Shown here piece after piece: positions 22,078-33,502 of a DNA stretch of 64,000 nt (within the stretch, counting starts at the first letter, position 1; the number at the start of each line of letters is the position of its first letter). The notes under the pieces are model-generated. The model saw only the letters and a program-made list of their open reading frames with translations. It was not told the DNA's origin and did no database searches. This DNA is from Lactarius indigo (Eukaryota; Basidiomycota; Agaricomycetes; Russulales; Russulaceae): positions 62,001-126,000 of the forward strand of contig JAFKAC010000034.1 in assembly GCA_025766275.1 (NCBI GenBank). The letters are read 5' to 3'. Both the position numbers and the translations under genes were made by a program.

Positions 22078-25000
22078 GGAGGAAAGATGGGCTTGTTGGC
22101 CAAAGGAATGGCAGTGGGCACGGCCGGCTCACTAAGTGGTTGTCCGAGAAGGTCATGGCTGCCAAAAGCACGTGAGGTCAGGGCAAGGGCCTCGTAAGCA
22201 GCAATAGTGCCTGGGTTAACGCCAACGACGGGCTCGTCATGTATGATGCCGAGAAGGTATGAACCTTCCTCGTTGCGCAAGGCGTGGAAGCAGGGGCAGA
22301 GGTCATCGAACGGGGCCGCGTAGCGCACCCCACCCACAGTGACAATGACTTCCTCAGAATGGGCTTCGGTGGCCATCTGCCTCAGGCGAGCCATAGCAGT
22401 CACAACCTGGTTGGAGGTAGAGTGGCGCAATTGGCCAACAGGGCCCGGGAACATGTCACGGATGCGCTCCACAACACTCTCTGGACGAAGTCCAGCGCAG
22501 GGTCCCCCATTGTTGTCCTGCACCATCCGCGGGGCGTCAGAAAGAGAGGCGGTGGCAGCGCCAGTCTGAACAATGTGGGAGTCAGCACAGGTCTTGGAGA
22601 AGGCAGGGGCCATGGGGCCCTGCACAGAGGTGGGAGAGTAGGCCCTGGAGCGCTTGGCAGCGCGCTCCGCGGGCAATTCTCCGGCCTTCACGGTATCTGT
22701 GGCTCATGTAACGATGCATGCCTTGGGTCGCGCGGGGGTGGCGGGTGCGGGGGGGGGCAGGGGGTGGACTGGGTGTGGATGCGAGGGCCGCAAGTGCCTC
22801 GTCGTCAAAGAGGTTGACGTCCGCAGGAGGGGAAGGATCAGGTGGGCCATCGTCAACGCGCGCACTTGGTGGAGAGGGCATCTCAGGCTTGGTGGGGCAT
22901 TTCAGGATGCTGCGTGGGGCAGCTGGAGGGGCAGAAGCGGCACTGGTCACTTTGGGGACACAGCGTGGAGGCGGAAAGTCTCCCTGGACCGGGCACACGT
23001 GAGGGGAGCATGCGTTATGGCCGTGCTTCTTGCAGAGCAAGCAGGGGAAGCGACAGTCACAGATGCCAGGTTGTTTGTGGGGGCCAGCACAGAGGAAGTC
23101 GTGGTCCTCAATGTGATGGGCGCTGCCACAACGGACACAGCAGTTCTTCCCGTTCCACTTGCAAGCGGGGGCGTTGAGGACGTGTCCCATCTCAAAACAC
23201 CGCCCGCACTGCTTGGGGCGCGGGGAATCACTGGCAAAGACGAATTTAACACCGTAGCTGAACATAGAGATGCCAGCTTTGGTGGCCAACTTGGTGATGG
23301 ACTTAGTGGGATCGATGTATGTGAAGACTACCATGGAGGTCGCCGAGCGGATTCTGGTGACATCCATCATCCAACGGGGGGGTTTGACGAGCGCGACACC
23401 CTTGAAGCACGGGTTGCAAGCAAGCTCCTCCGTGAGGTTGTCTTGGTCGTAGATGGTGCCATCAGGGTCCGCAACAACGACATCCTGCAGTTGAGCCCAG
23501 CACCATCCCTCAGAGGGGACAAGGCGAGAGCCGGGGAAAGGTTGACAGAGGAACTTGGAGAAGGTCAGGACGTGTTCCATTGGAACCTTCCCCACAAGCA
23601 TGTAGACAAAGTTACCGGTCTTGGCAACTTCTACCGACCAGTTGCCCGAGAGCAGATGGATCGGATTTACAGTTTGACGTTCGATGGCTGTGTGCACCCC
23701 ATGGACAATGTGACCGGGGTTGGTGGCACACAGCTTTTTCTCCACATCTTTGTCGTCCAGGCCACCGTAGCAAACAACGACAACCTTGGTGACCAGGCGG
23801 GAGGAGGGTGAAGCAGTAGGTTTCAGATTGCCAGCTGGGGTGCGCCCTTGTGCAGCAGCGTGGGCCAAGGCCTGAGCAGTGGCAGTGGTCTGTTGTTGGA
23901 TGTTTTTCGCCATTAGAACCGAGTACAAGGGTCCACGTCTGCCAACACTAATGAACCCATTGTTCACAGTGACCGTATGTGACCCTGTGCCAGGAGCTGA
24001 AGCTGCCACGGCACGTGTGGGGACAGAGGGGGCCGCTGTCGGAACCAGAGCGGGAAAGTCCTCGCGACCCGGTGGAGCGGGCGCAGATGAGCTCACACCG
24101 GTCCTCTTGCGAGACTGCCAACGACGAGGTGCCTTTGGTGGGGCGGAAAGTGATGGCGAGCCTCCATCTGTACCCTGCGGAGCAGGCGTGGGAGTGGAGG
24201 TGGTCGACGGGGCTACTGGGGTCAGCGCAGGTGCCGGGGACAAAGACCGCAGTGGTACCTTGGGGACCAGGAAAGGTGTCTCCTCCCTCTCAACAGGGAG
24301 GTCAGCCGGCTTGGCTGGAAGAGGGTGAGGCCCTGGGCGAGTGCGAAGATCCACCGTACGGACAGTGTCCATGAGGTGTTCAACATGTGCGGTGATTGGA
24401 GCCAAGAGTTCCCGGACAGCGGCAATTATGCACTGCTCCTGGTCCAATGGTCCGTCAGCCGCTCTGACCAGGCCGCGAGGGGTGGAGGGATCGTCCTCCA
24501 TGGCATTAGCGGGGTTGTGCATAGAGCTATGCACATCCCGCAGAGTTGCTGCCTCCTCATCAATCTGTAAAGGTGCCACCATCTCATGCCAATCAGCACC
24601 ACCCACCAGATCATCGTGTGCACCTTCCACAGGGGGTGCAATGGGAGGTCCCAAGTAGAGGTCCTCAACCGAACTAGTGTAACCCGGGTCATAGGCTGGG
24701 GCCATATGATCGAGCACCCCAGCCGCTACCGAGGCAGTGACAACACCAACCTCAGCAGGCCACGAGGAGTCGGTGAGCGCCATGGGCATGTCCGTCTCTT
24801 CCGGGACAAAAGCAGCCGGAGCCGCGATCGAGACCACAGAAGAGGAGCGAGCAACACCGTCAGATGAGTGCTTTGAGCCTGAGAGGGGGGCAGGGGAGCA
24901 ACCACGCGCCGCATCAACCGCTTGCTTCCCGGTCTTAGACTTGGGCTGCTTCTTTTTCTGTTTGAGGGCGGCGATCGCCTGCTCCTCACGGTGGTCCGCA

Positions 25001-27484
25001 TCGGCATTCAGCTTGGCAGTGTTCCAGAGCTTCTCTCTGTACTTCTCCGTCTGCCGTGCCGTGTCTGCTTTGGCTTCGGCACCGACCTCTGGCCAGATGC
25101 GGGTGAGCTCTAGGTTGAGGTACTGGTCCCTCATCCATTTCTGAGCCTCAGCCTCGACAGAAGGCCAGTGCTCCTCGAGAGCTTGGCCAACCCACGTTTG
25201 ATATTGTGCAGCTACGTAGCCCTTAGCGAACTCGCGCTTTTCAGCAACGAGCGCCGCGGCATCATCGCCACACTTCTCAAGTACATAGTCCAGGGAGAGG
25301 GAATGGAGAGCCTCAGCCTTGGCCTTAGCAAGCTCCGAGTCCTTCCACAGGTGCCACTTGGTCTCCGCCTCCTTCATCACTATGTGACGATAATCGTCAC
25401 GTACCGAATCCAGAAACGCCTCCCGTTCAGCCGCCGTGGCAGTGGCATCGTATTCAGCCTTCCACCATTCCTGCAGTTCGGTCATTACAGCAAGGGCCTG
25501 ACACGTCCACACAGCTTGGTCCTTAAGACGGTCGCTGTCGACTTCCAGCCTGGCCAAGAGCATCCACAGGGCGTCATCCACCTCACACCCAACCAGAGAA
25601 GTGAGGAGCTCATCGCGCCACTCCTCAAACTCCAGTTCCAGCTCAGTGCGGATCTGATTCTTATACTCAATCACCTCCATCTGCCGGATGTGAGTCCATT
25701 TGGCCTCCTCATCCATAACCCGGTTGCCAGTGGCCGTCAGCTCACTGGACAACTGCGCAACAAGCTCCTTGATGAGCCCCAGTTGTATCTCGGGTACCGG
25801 CATCGTCTCATCGAAGTGGTAGGTGTCATCACAAGGGTCAAGGGAAAACGTACTCTGCTTAAAGAACGACGTGCTATCCAAGATCCCGGTAATCACAGAG
25901 GACAAAAGGATCGTCACACCGTGAAGCCAGGAGTTGGAGGACAGCGCACACTCGTCCTGTTGGTTCGGTGGCCCAATGCCCAATGTGAGCGCCGCACTAA
26001 CCAGATCGAAAGCGTGGGTGAGGTTCTCTCCACGGTCCATGAGGAGCCTGCAGGGGAGAGGAAGAAGGGGCTCGTGCCATACATAGTAGGTGTACCCGAG
26101 ACGCTGAGCATTAAGCTCGCGGCGATGGCAGTCAGCCCAAGCCATAAGTGTATTTGGGTCAGGAGCATCAGGGATCTGGGAGGGCCAGACCACAGCGATC
26201 TGGTGCAGCTCGTCAAGGACGGCGCACGCAGTGCGAGTCTCAGCCAGTTCCCAGTAAGCGGCCAGGGGTGGGGTGGGTGTGGACCCAGATGGAGCAACAT
26301 AAGCGCTAGTCATATGTCCTGCGCCAGCAGCGTGGCCCATGTCAGGGACAATGGGGCCGGCCACTGGCAATGCCACCGCCATCGGCGCCAGAGGACCCTC
26401 AGGGAAGGTGGTCTGCGCAGCCGGGGTAGGTGTCGGGGTGGAGGACGAGGTGCTATCACCATCACCAGCCGGGGCTGGGTCAGGTGCAGCGCTCGCCTCC
26501 CAAAATGTAATGGAGGGGCGACGACTGAGTGGGGGAACAATGGAGCCAGAGTGGCGCGTAACCCGCTGCAAGGCCTGTCCTGCAGCTGCCGCCTCTCAGG
26601 GCGTGATCAACTCCACACTGTCACTGCTGATGGAAATGGGCGCCTCCTGTCACCCACGCACATCAGAGGAAGCAGAAGAGGAAGCAGGGTCATCAGGGGC
26701 TGCACCGATCATCCCAGCCAGAGCCGGGTCGAAAGGGCGACCACCATTGGCCCGCCATGACAAAATAGCCTCACGCGCCGAGGTAGCGTGGGTCGAGTAC
26801 TTGTTGATGTCTTCTTGAAGCCGGGTGAGACGCGTTGCAAAGGCGTGTTCAACTGCAGCCAAGAGCACATCAGAAGGGTGATGGCGAATAAGAAACTCCG
26901 TAACTATCACGCCGAGGACACGATGCATCCAGCAGGCTAGATCCCACACGGTGGGGTCGCCAACCCGGTTGATGGAGTAGTTGCGTTGAAGGTGTTCCAG
27001 CGACTCAGGGGGGGCACGTCCATTCTTGTCCATCCAAAGACGGTGGATCGTGCGTGCCTCCCATTCAAAGGCAGTATCAGGAGTAGGCGTCAGGGAGGAC
27101 GTGGGTCGGATCACCACGGGGGGGGGCGACTGGGGAGGAAGGGGATGGGTGAACGAGCTCATGGTCCTCAACAGTGGCAACAGAGTCGCCAGTGAGGGCA
27201 AGAGCGGGCATGGGGGTAGGCTCGGGGACCAAGGTATTCAGGTCCTCAGGCATGTTGTTAGGCGGAGCCGGGGGACCGGCAGGGGTGAGAGGAACGACCA
27301 AAGTATTCAAGTCGTCCACTAGGAGTGGGGCGTTGGGGGTCGGTTGGTATGTCTTGGCAACGGCTGCCTCCATAGCCAGTTGGTTGAGGGCGGTTTGTAT
27401 TGGGGGGAGAGGCGGTGCCTCATGTAGCGTTGGGGAGGGGGACGGCTCCCACAGAGCGGCGAAACGGTTCTGAGACAGCTCCAT
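22050..27484 (-). pseudogene. LINE ORF1 (Gag-like, CCHC knuckles), broken
   Basis: Very long first ORF, about 1,800 codons from ATG 27484 to TGA 22050-22052, in pieces. A frame change lies near the nine-G run at 27118-27126; two TGA codons occur at about 26650 and 26595 in the main frame; the final part (from about 22691) is in another frame. The middle has an acidic, helical region of alternating Trp, Glu and Lys residues (about 26000-25000), then Pro/Ala/Thr-rich linker, and a conserved RNA-binding region ending in cysteine knuckles (CGRCFEMGH...C, CVRCGSAHHIEDHDFLC, CLLCKKHGHNAC, about 23230-22990). LINE ORF1 proteins coat element RNA. A related relic lies at 31975-33502. Confidence 0.8.
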
Positions 27485-27614
27485 AGAGCTCTAGGCAGGT
27501 CGACGGTCGTGAGGACACCAGGCAGGTTCGTCGACGAGGAGTATATTCGCAAAAGTATGTATGAGTACCAACACCCAAAGGAGAAGGTGGTGGTATGAGA
27601 AGAAGGAGGACCTG
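27485..27614 (-). other. LINE 5' leader
   Basis: About 130 bp from the TSD to the first ATG of ORF1. No clear promoter element seen. Because both ends of the LINE abut the same TSD, this copy is close to full length at its 5' end. Confidence 0.6.
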
Positions 27615-27629
27615 AAAGACTTGTGCTTC
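27615..27629. repeat. LINE target-site duplication, right copy
   Basis: AAAGACTTGTGCTTC, identical to 4943-4957. The hAT reading frame continues directly through it on the minus strand. Confidence 0.9.
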
Positions 27630-29100
27630 CATCTGTGAGCCTTAGCAGTGTCCCTGTACAAGGCCTCATGCTTCGTGACCAGGTGTTTCCAAAGGTTACT
27701 ATTGCCTGTCTTCAGACCATAGCAACATGCCTTTTCTTCACTAAGACCCTCCTTCCTGGTGCCTTGTCAGAATCACGGCACAAATAATATTTTGATGACT
27801 TACAAACATGCATTGCACCATCTCATCTTCTCACCATCCTCATTATAAAACTTGTCAAAAAAGAGCTCCATATTGCTGACTGGAGGCCAAGCATCAGAGT
27901 CTAAGGTGGCAAGAGTGTTGGATTGTGGTGTGAGAAAGCCTTTTGAGGGATCAGAAGCTGGCTCATCCTGGGGACTGTCACTATCAATGTCAGGAAGCTC
28001 AAATTCTTCACCATTGCTGTCATGTGTGATGGGCTTGATTGCAGTAGGCTTGTGGACATCAAAGTAAAAATCCTCAATGTTAGAATTATATCAAACTCAC
28101 CAGTACACAAGTCCAAGCATACCGACCCTGGCGTGTCACTGGGGCAGCAGGAGTTGAAGAGTCTCATGGGTCTGTGGGGACAACTTTGGCCTTCGTAGTG
28201 GTAGACTAAGTTGTGATTGCAAGCTATAACCCCAAGGGGGGGAGGTGGTGCAATGGGCAAATGCTCCCCCCCTCACCTTACATGGGACAGCTTTGGTGAC
28301 GGACTCTGGGTTCGAATCCAAGCTGGTGCATTCCCTGTGGGCATGTGTTCACTTCTATCACAGGGTTTTGGCCCCATTCAACAAAAAACCGCCCACCTTA
28401 TCACCTTGTGGCATCATGTCACATCACACTCATTTACTCTCTGGGCTCTGTCACATTGTGCCACTGACATCCCATTATTCCCATTCACACCCCAACCACA
28501 CCCCAGCTCCATTCTCCAATTCCATTTCCAACAATTCCACACCACTCCGATTCAAGCTCCGCCACTCATGGGAGGTTGGAAGGCGATGAGGCGTGAGAGG
28601 TCGGAATGAGGATTTGGATGACTTAACATACAGATGGACTGGGTGCTGCACGGGGGGACCTCACATGTCCCCCACTTACCACATTTCCTACGGTACTCAC
28701 ATTTCCTCTGGGAGGTGACATACCATATATTACGCAATCACTTAGGTGCACGGACTATACCTTGTGTTTCATAAATCTCCCCTAAAAAGGAGGACCAGTC
28801 TTGTACTGTTGTACTGTCCCAGAGAATAAGCTGATTTAAAAAAAAAAAAAAGCTATAACCCCAAAGTCAAACAATATCAAACTCACTGGCACATGGGAAT
28901 GAGTACGCTGAACTTGAACCTGACCAGTCAAAGGACAAGAGGGCACGGCAGCAGGAGTTGGTGAGCCCTCCTGTGTGTCTGAGGGGACATTATTGACAAC
29001 TTTGGCCTTCAGAGCCTTGGGAGCACATCAAGGGGGCATTGATGCAGATGTGGGAAAAAAAAAACATTGAGTTGCTCCCACTATATGTAATTACACGAAC
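27630..29100 (-). pseudogene. hAT transposase, 5' half with BED zinc finger
   Basis: Minus-strand continuation of the hAT at 2504-4957. The BED-type finger is readable: a CNAC pair near 27820, then after a probable small intron LKTGNSNLWKHLVTKHEALYRDTAK (C...C...H...H spacing) running into the LINE TSD. Upstream are Ser/Pro/Asp-rich N-terminal pieces to about 29100. The BED finger binds the terminal repeats in hAT transposases. A SINE is inserted at 28236-28849. Exon limits are uncertain, and the 5' end and TIR were not identified. Confidence 0.7.
28236..28849 (+). mobile_element. tRNA-derived SINE (about 614 bp)
   Basis: Flanked by a perfect 15-bp TSD AAGCTATAACCCCAA (28221-28235 and 28850-28864). 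The 3' end is a poly(A) run (28838-28850). Near the 5' end are RNA polymerase III promoter boxes: A-box-like TGGTGCAATGGG (28246-28257) and an exact B box GGTTCGAATCC (28309-28319), at tRNA-like spacing. No coding capacity, so mobilisation must have used LINE machinery. Long for a SINE, but all hallmarks are present. Confidence 0.82.
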
Positions 29101-29221
29101 AGATGTAAACAGACTTGTGTGCAGTCAAGTGGACCTTGCCAAAGGTCTCCAAGTCATTGCATGGCGAACAATTACAATAATTCAAACAGCCAACACTAAG
29201 ACGTGAGAGTAAACAAGTCGA

Positions 29222-31691
29222 CAGTATGATGACAGACAGTGAAAACATGAGCTATCAAAGTGACTTGTTTTGCTTCAGCAATGCCTGCTGTTCCACGAGG
29301 TCCCCACTTTTGCACTCCACTGCTGCTTCCCTGCATCTCTTGGAACCTGAACATATGGCCAACTTCTTGGTATGGGGAGAACAAGCACCTTGTTTTTGGT
29401 GGGTTCAATGGCTGGCCAAGGAGTGTCTCCATTATTGATAGCTTTAGTGATGATGGAGATAATGACCCTGTGGTCACTGAGGGCTGACATGCAGTTATTG
29501 TACTCTTGGAGTCGTGCTTGGAACCCCTTTTTGTCTTGCAACAGCTTGTTGGCAGTGGACAGTTCTGAAGATGATGTGATCCCCTGAGCACCTTCATGAA
29601 GAGCTTGATGGATCACATCGTTTATATTGAGCCTGTAAGGATGAGGCGCCTCTGGCCATTTCCTATGACGAACAGCAAGTAGCTCCTTCAAAGTGCACAG
29701 GAGTTGAGTGAGAGGGGCATTGTCATGAAAGATGAGCCCATCAAGTTCTTCTTCACCATGCATGAACATAATGTTCCCTGGTCCTCCAGAGCTTCTGAAG
29801 ATTTGTGGATGAAAGACTGAGTTGACAAGACCAGATAGGTGATCCGTCTGTAGTTTGGCTTGGACATAGTGGGTAGCCATCCATAGCAAAACAAAAAACG
29901 CGGACTCAATGTCATGAATGAAAGTCTGGTTGATCTTGGGGTTCCCAATGAGGTCCACCACCATAAACTGCCACATACCCTGCAAATCAATCTTCTTGTT
30001 AAGAAAGTGCCAGACGGGGGGGTCAAAATAACATACCATATGAGTGGATTGGCAAGCCCCTCCTGCAGACAGGTCATCTGGATCAACCATTTTACAAAGG
30101 TCCCAGTCAATGAGCATTCCACCTTGAAGTTAGAGCACTCCATCAATAGGATGTTGTTGGGGCTGACGTTGTGATAAAGGATCCTGCATTTATTGTAGGT
30201 GTCACAATGAGCTGGAAGCAGTCAGTCAACAGTCAAGGAAAGTAGAGAGGGCAGGATACGCACAAATCAATGCTGTGAGAATGGCGCATACCATGTCCTT
30301 ACTGCATTGGAAGGTTTCCAACTTTTTACCAATGTCACCAAGGATTAATTGGTGGTGGCGGTGAGGGGTGAATTTGTGTTTCGACAATGTCAGTGCCCAG
30401 GGTGCATTAGCAAATTGGCTAGTACACATAGAGTGGTAGATGTCCTCGCCAATGCCACCAGAGGCCAAGCAGCAAGGGACATTGGGTATGCACGCACGGT
30501 TAAGAATCATGTAGAGCTCACCCTCCCTCTTTATTCCATCACAGGCAACCCTCCAGGAATCTTTGAAGAAGACAATGCAGTCCCTATGGATGTCATATGC
30601 AATTGAGGTGTGAGTTGTGTGGCCAGGAGGCATATAAAATCAGGCGACAGGTGGTTTGATGATGTACTTGCCCCACTCAGACTTGTGTCCTCAAAGAGGG
30701 ACAGTGACGACGAGAAGCCCCTTGAGAAATGAGAAATTCGTTGCTAGCACAAGCAGCTTTCAGTGTCTCCACTTGTCTGGCAATGTGAACACTGACATCA
30801 TGTCCTTGCACCGGTCTCTCTGCTTGGTCATAAAGAGTGAAGAAATCCAATAGTGCAGGATTGTGTTGATAATAGATAGGTGCGGTGATGATTGCACCAC
30901 TTTGATCCCATCGAATGAGCCATGCGTAATCCTTGACCACAAGGACGCTGAAGACATGTGTGCAGTACTGGCAGTCTAGTTGCAAAGCCATGTACATAGT
31001 AATTTGACCAGCTGTTGTGATCCCTTTGGGCTTTTGACTCATGATTTGAGTGGGACTTGAAACGGCTGGCCCTTCATCTGTGAAATTGGTCAAGAAGGCA
31101 TCTTCCTCCGCTCTGCATCTAAACTCAATGCAGAAGTCACTGAAAGCAGAATTGTTGTCAGTGAAGTTTTTGCTGGATTCATTGTAAACTGTACAGTCGG
31201 GCAAGAAGGAAACTGAGTGCTCAGCAAGGGCCTTGTCTGATGAGCGTGATGTGTTGCAAATATAGATTGTCTTGAGGTGTGGTTGAACAATATCGATCTA
31301 AGAGCTCATTTTCAGTACCTAAAGTGCTGTGGGAGGTCCAAATACTCACAAATGCCCGGTACATCAAGGTCTCAGACCAAGAGTTGGCTAGAGCATCAAA
31401 CATGCCAGCCTCAAAGCTTGAAGCCCAAGATTGTGAACCCAAAAGAAAAGTGGAAAGAAACTCTTGAGGAGGCATAGGGCCAACAAAAAATGGGGCCATT
31501 TCCTGTGACATGACACATAAGATTTGATCTTGTGAGAGGTACCTTGCATTAAGATATCCAGTCGTCGAGCTGCACGTGTGCACTGGGGTCACAAAAGGAA
31601 CAGGCACTTTGTTGGAGTTTGGGAGGGTGACCATCGTGAAGGGCTTGGTGTACACTGTACAAAGAGATAGATTACAAACAAGTTGAAACAA
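29222..31691 (-). pseudogene. FunK1-type fungal protein kinase, broken
   Basis: Minus-strand pieces in the order of the FunK1 (fungal-specific protein kinase-like) family. N-terminal domain at 31691-31221 (MPPQEFLSTFL block) and 31204-30677; N-lobe in 30633-30226 (FFKDSWRV with the likely ATP-lysine, then KREGELYMILN); catalytic loop HNVSPNNIL near 30160; DFG-equivalent LIDWDLCK near 30100; activation segment GMWQFMVVDL and DIESAFFVLLWMA (about 29990-29870); C-lobe to about 29275. The HRD-like motif is degenerate (HNV). A one-base frame shift separates the catalytic loop from the DWD motif (about 30120-30130), so this copy is probably a pseudogene unless an intron is hidden there. These kinases are expanded in Agaricomycetes; substrates unknown. 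Confidence 0.75.
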
Positions 31692-31974
31692 CTGAGACTT
31701 GAGTATGTGGTGCTCTGTGATTTTGCTTGGTCAGTTGAGAGGGATAGTGGTTTAGCCACCTGGCAAGCTGAATTGGAGCTGAGCAGAGCTGCTGAGTGGA
31801 GCTGGAACAGACCTATCCAAATGTGGATTCAAGTCTGTGCTCAGCTACATCCAGCTATGTACAAGCCAGCTGCAGCTCTTGGCTGAAGCTGGGAAAAGCT
31901 GCAAGTTCCTGCAACACTACTCAGGACAGAGGGAGCAGCCATTGGGATGAGCAGCAGGAAAGAGTCATGCCCTT
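31692..31974. other. No gene recognised
   Basis: About 280 bp with repeated AGCTG/GAGCTG words (31770-31900). No ORF or mobile-element end that I can support; it separates the kinase from the LINE relic. Confidence 0.3.
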
Positions 31975-33502
31975 GCTAAAGGGGCACAGTCAAGCCCATG
32001 CCAGTCCCCTTAGCAGGTTTCTGGCAATGGGGTGCCTTTGGTGGGGTGGAAGATGATGTTAAGCCCCCCTCCTTTCCCTGCAGTGCAGGCTCAGGTGTGG
32101 GGGTGTCCACTGGGGCAAGTGGGGCCAATGCAGGCATTGGGGGACTATCTGCACACATCACCTCAGGGGATGGGATAAAGGGCTCCTTCAGTACAGCACA
32201 GAGGTCAGTGGGTTTCACTGGAAGAGGGTGTGGCCCTGGGCAAGTACGAAGGTCCACCAAGCAGATGGTATCTGCCAAGTGTTCCATGCACACAGTGAGA
32301 GGGGCCAACAACTCATGGACAGCAGCAATAATGTGCACCTCCAAATCGAGTGGCCCATCATCAACTGCTCTGTCCTGGCCTCGAGGGATGGAGGGGTTGT
32401 CCTCCATGGCATTTGCAGGATTGTGCATGGAGCTACCCATGGAGTGCAAAGCCACCATACCCTCATTGATCTGCAAGGAACAGACCATTTCTGGTCAATC
32501 AGTCATGAGTGGAGCTGAGGGAGCCTCACCAGCAGGTGCCTTTGCAGGTACCAAGTAGAGGTCCTCCACTGAACTAGTATATCCAGGGTCATAGGCCTGG
32601 TCTATAACAGTGAGCACATAACAGTGAGCACCACAGCAGCCACAGAAGTGGTGACAACACCTTCTTCCATGGGCTGAGCTGGCTCAGCAATCATCATTGG
32701 CATGTCAGTTTCCTCAGGAACAAATGTCACAGCCAGTGCTGCAGACAAATCAGAGGAGGTGGGGCAGGGCAAGCCATTGCTGGTACACTTAGTGTTATGA
32801 TCCGACGCTTCGGACCTCAGTCACAGTATGTCTCCACCCTGCCTTTCCCCTTCTGTACTATACCTTGTTACCAAGGAGCTACTATTACTAGTGGCGTTGT
32901 TTCTTTTGATCCGAACTCCTGCTTGCTCCGTTTAGTCTCTTTGATATTGTGTGGACTTGTGTTCATGTTGTTTGGAACCCTGTCCTATATAAACCTGTAC
33001 CATAGACCGTAGGAAGCCAGACTTGGCTTCGTTTGCAATCTAGCAACCTTGCCTCCATACTTTGGTGTGACTTCGCCTTATTCCCCTCTTCTTGTGCATC
33101 CCCTACCTCAGTCCCTAACCAGGACACTTCGAAGTCTTTGCAGTTGAACTATATCAACGCGTCACACCTGTTATACTCTGTGCACTAGCAAGATCAAGTG
33201 TAGAGAAGTGTCAGACACTTCGGACAAGGAGTCCTACATTACAGAGTAGTGCTGCACCCTGTGCCACACTTTCGCCACTTGTATTTCATAGCAATAAGAC
33301 AATAGAAGTCTTCGCTTGATACTTGTGTGATTAGACACCTTTAGGACCCACGCCCCTGCTAGGGCGTAACACTTAGTCCCAGACAGAGGCATGGGCAATT
33401 GGCCATGCTGCACATTGAGTTGTTGGGCCACAGTTTTAGACTTGGGCCCCTTCTTCTTCTTGTTTTTGAGGGCGGCAATTGCCTGCTCCTCACAATCATC
33501 AG
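31975..33502 (-). pseudogene. Second LINE ORF1 relic, carrying a solo LTR
   Basis: Minus-strand sequence homologous to the middle of ORF1 of the LINE above. Shared blocks: EEQAIAALKNKKKKGPKSKT (33495-33430), MEDNPSIPRG and SSMHNPANAMED, LLAPLTVCMEHLADTI.LVDLRTCPGPHPLP, PPKAPH. Clearly diverged and frame-broken. Only this ORF1 portion is present, so it is an old fragment rather than a new insertion. A solo LTR interrupts it at 32793-33371. Confidence 0.78.
32793..33371 (+). repeat. Solo LTR (579 bp)
   Basis: TGTTATGATCCG...GGGCGTAACA with perfect TSD CTTAG (32788-32792 and 33372-33376). A TATA box CCTATATAAACC sits at about 32982-32993. The 3' terminus can form a stem (ACGCCC with GGGCGT). 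A third LTR family in the window; no matching full element here. Confidence 0.9.

Larger units (their letters stand above)
4958..27614 (-). mobile_element. Non-LTR retrotransposon (LINE), carrying nested Ty3 elements
   Basis: A LINE on the minus strand that inserted in the hAT transposase. Its 5' end is at 27614 and its poly(A) at 4977-4958; a 15-bp TSD flanks it. Order on the minus strand: short 5' leader, a very long ORF1 with CCHC knuckles, an ORF2 with apurinic-type endonuclease, reverse transcriptase, RNase H-like region and C-terminal CCHC finger, then a 3' UTR. About 13.3 kb of the interval (8560-21852) is Ty3 DNA inserted in the endonuclease. Part of the endonuclease is missing at the 8559/8560 junction. 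Intact length would be around 10 kb. RT motif order fits eukaryotic LINEs with an APE endonuclease; I do not assign a clade. Confidence 0.88.

Noticed and set aside
22284..23811. Plus-strand genes opposite LINE ORF1
   Set aside because: GC-rich antisense frames without recognisable domains; the minus strand carries the zinc knuckles.
25168..26760. 530-codon plus-strand gene opposite LINE ORF1
   Set aside because: Composition is that of an antisense frame, no domain or start context; ORF1 on the minus strand explains the openness.
28246..28319. Functional tRNA gene
   Set aside because: A and B boxes are present, but no cloverleaf with acceptor stem could be traced and the segment lies at the head of a poly(A)-tailed element with TSD; called a SINE.
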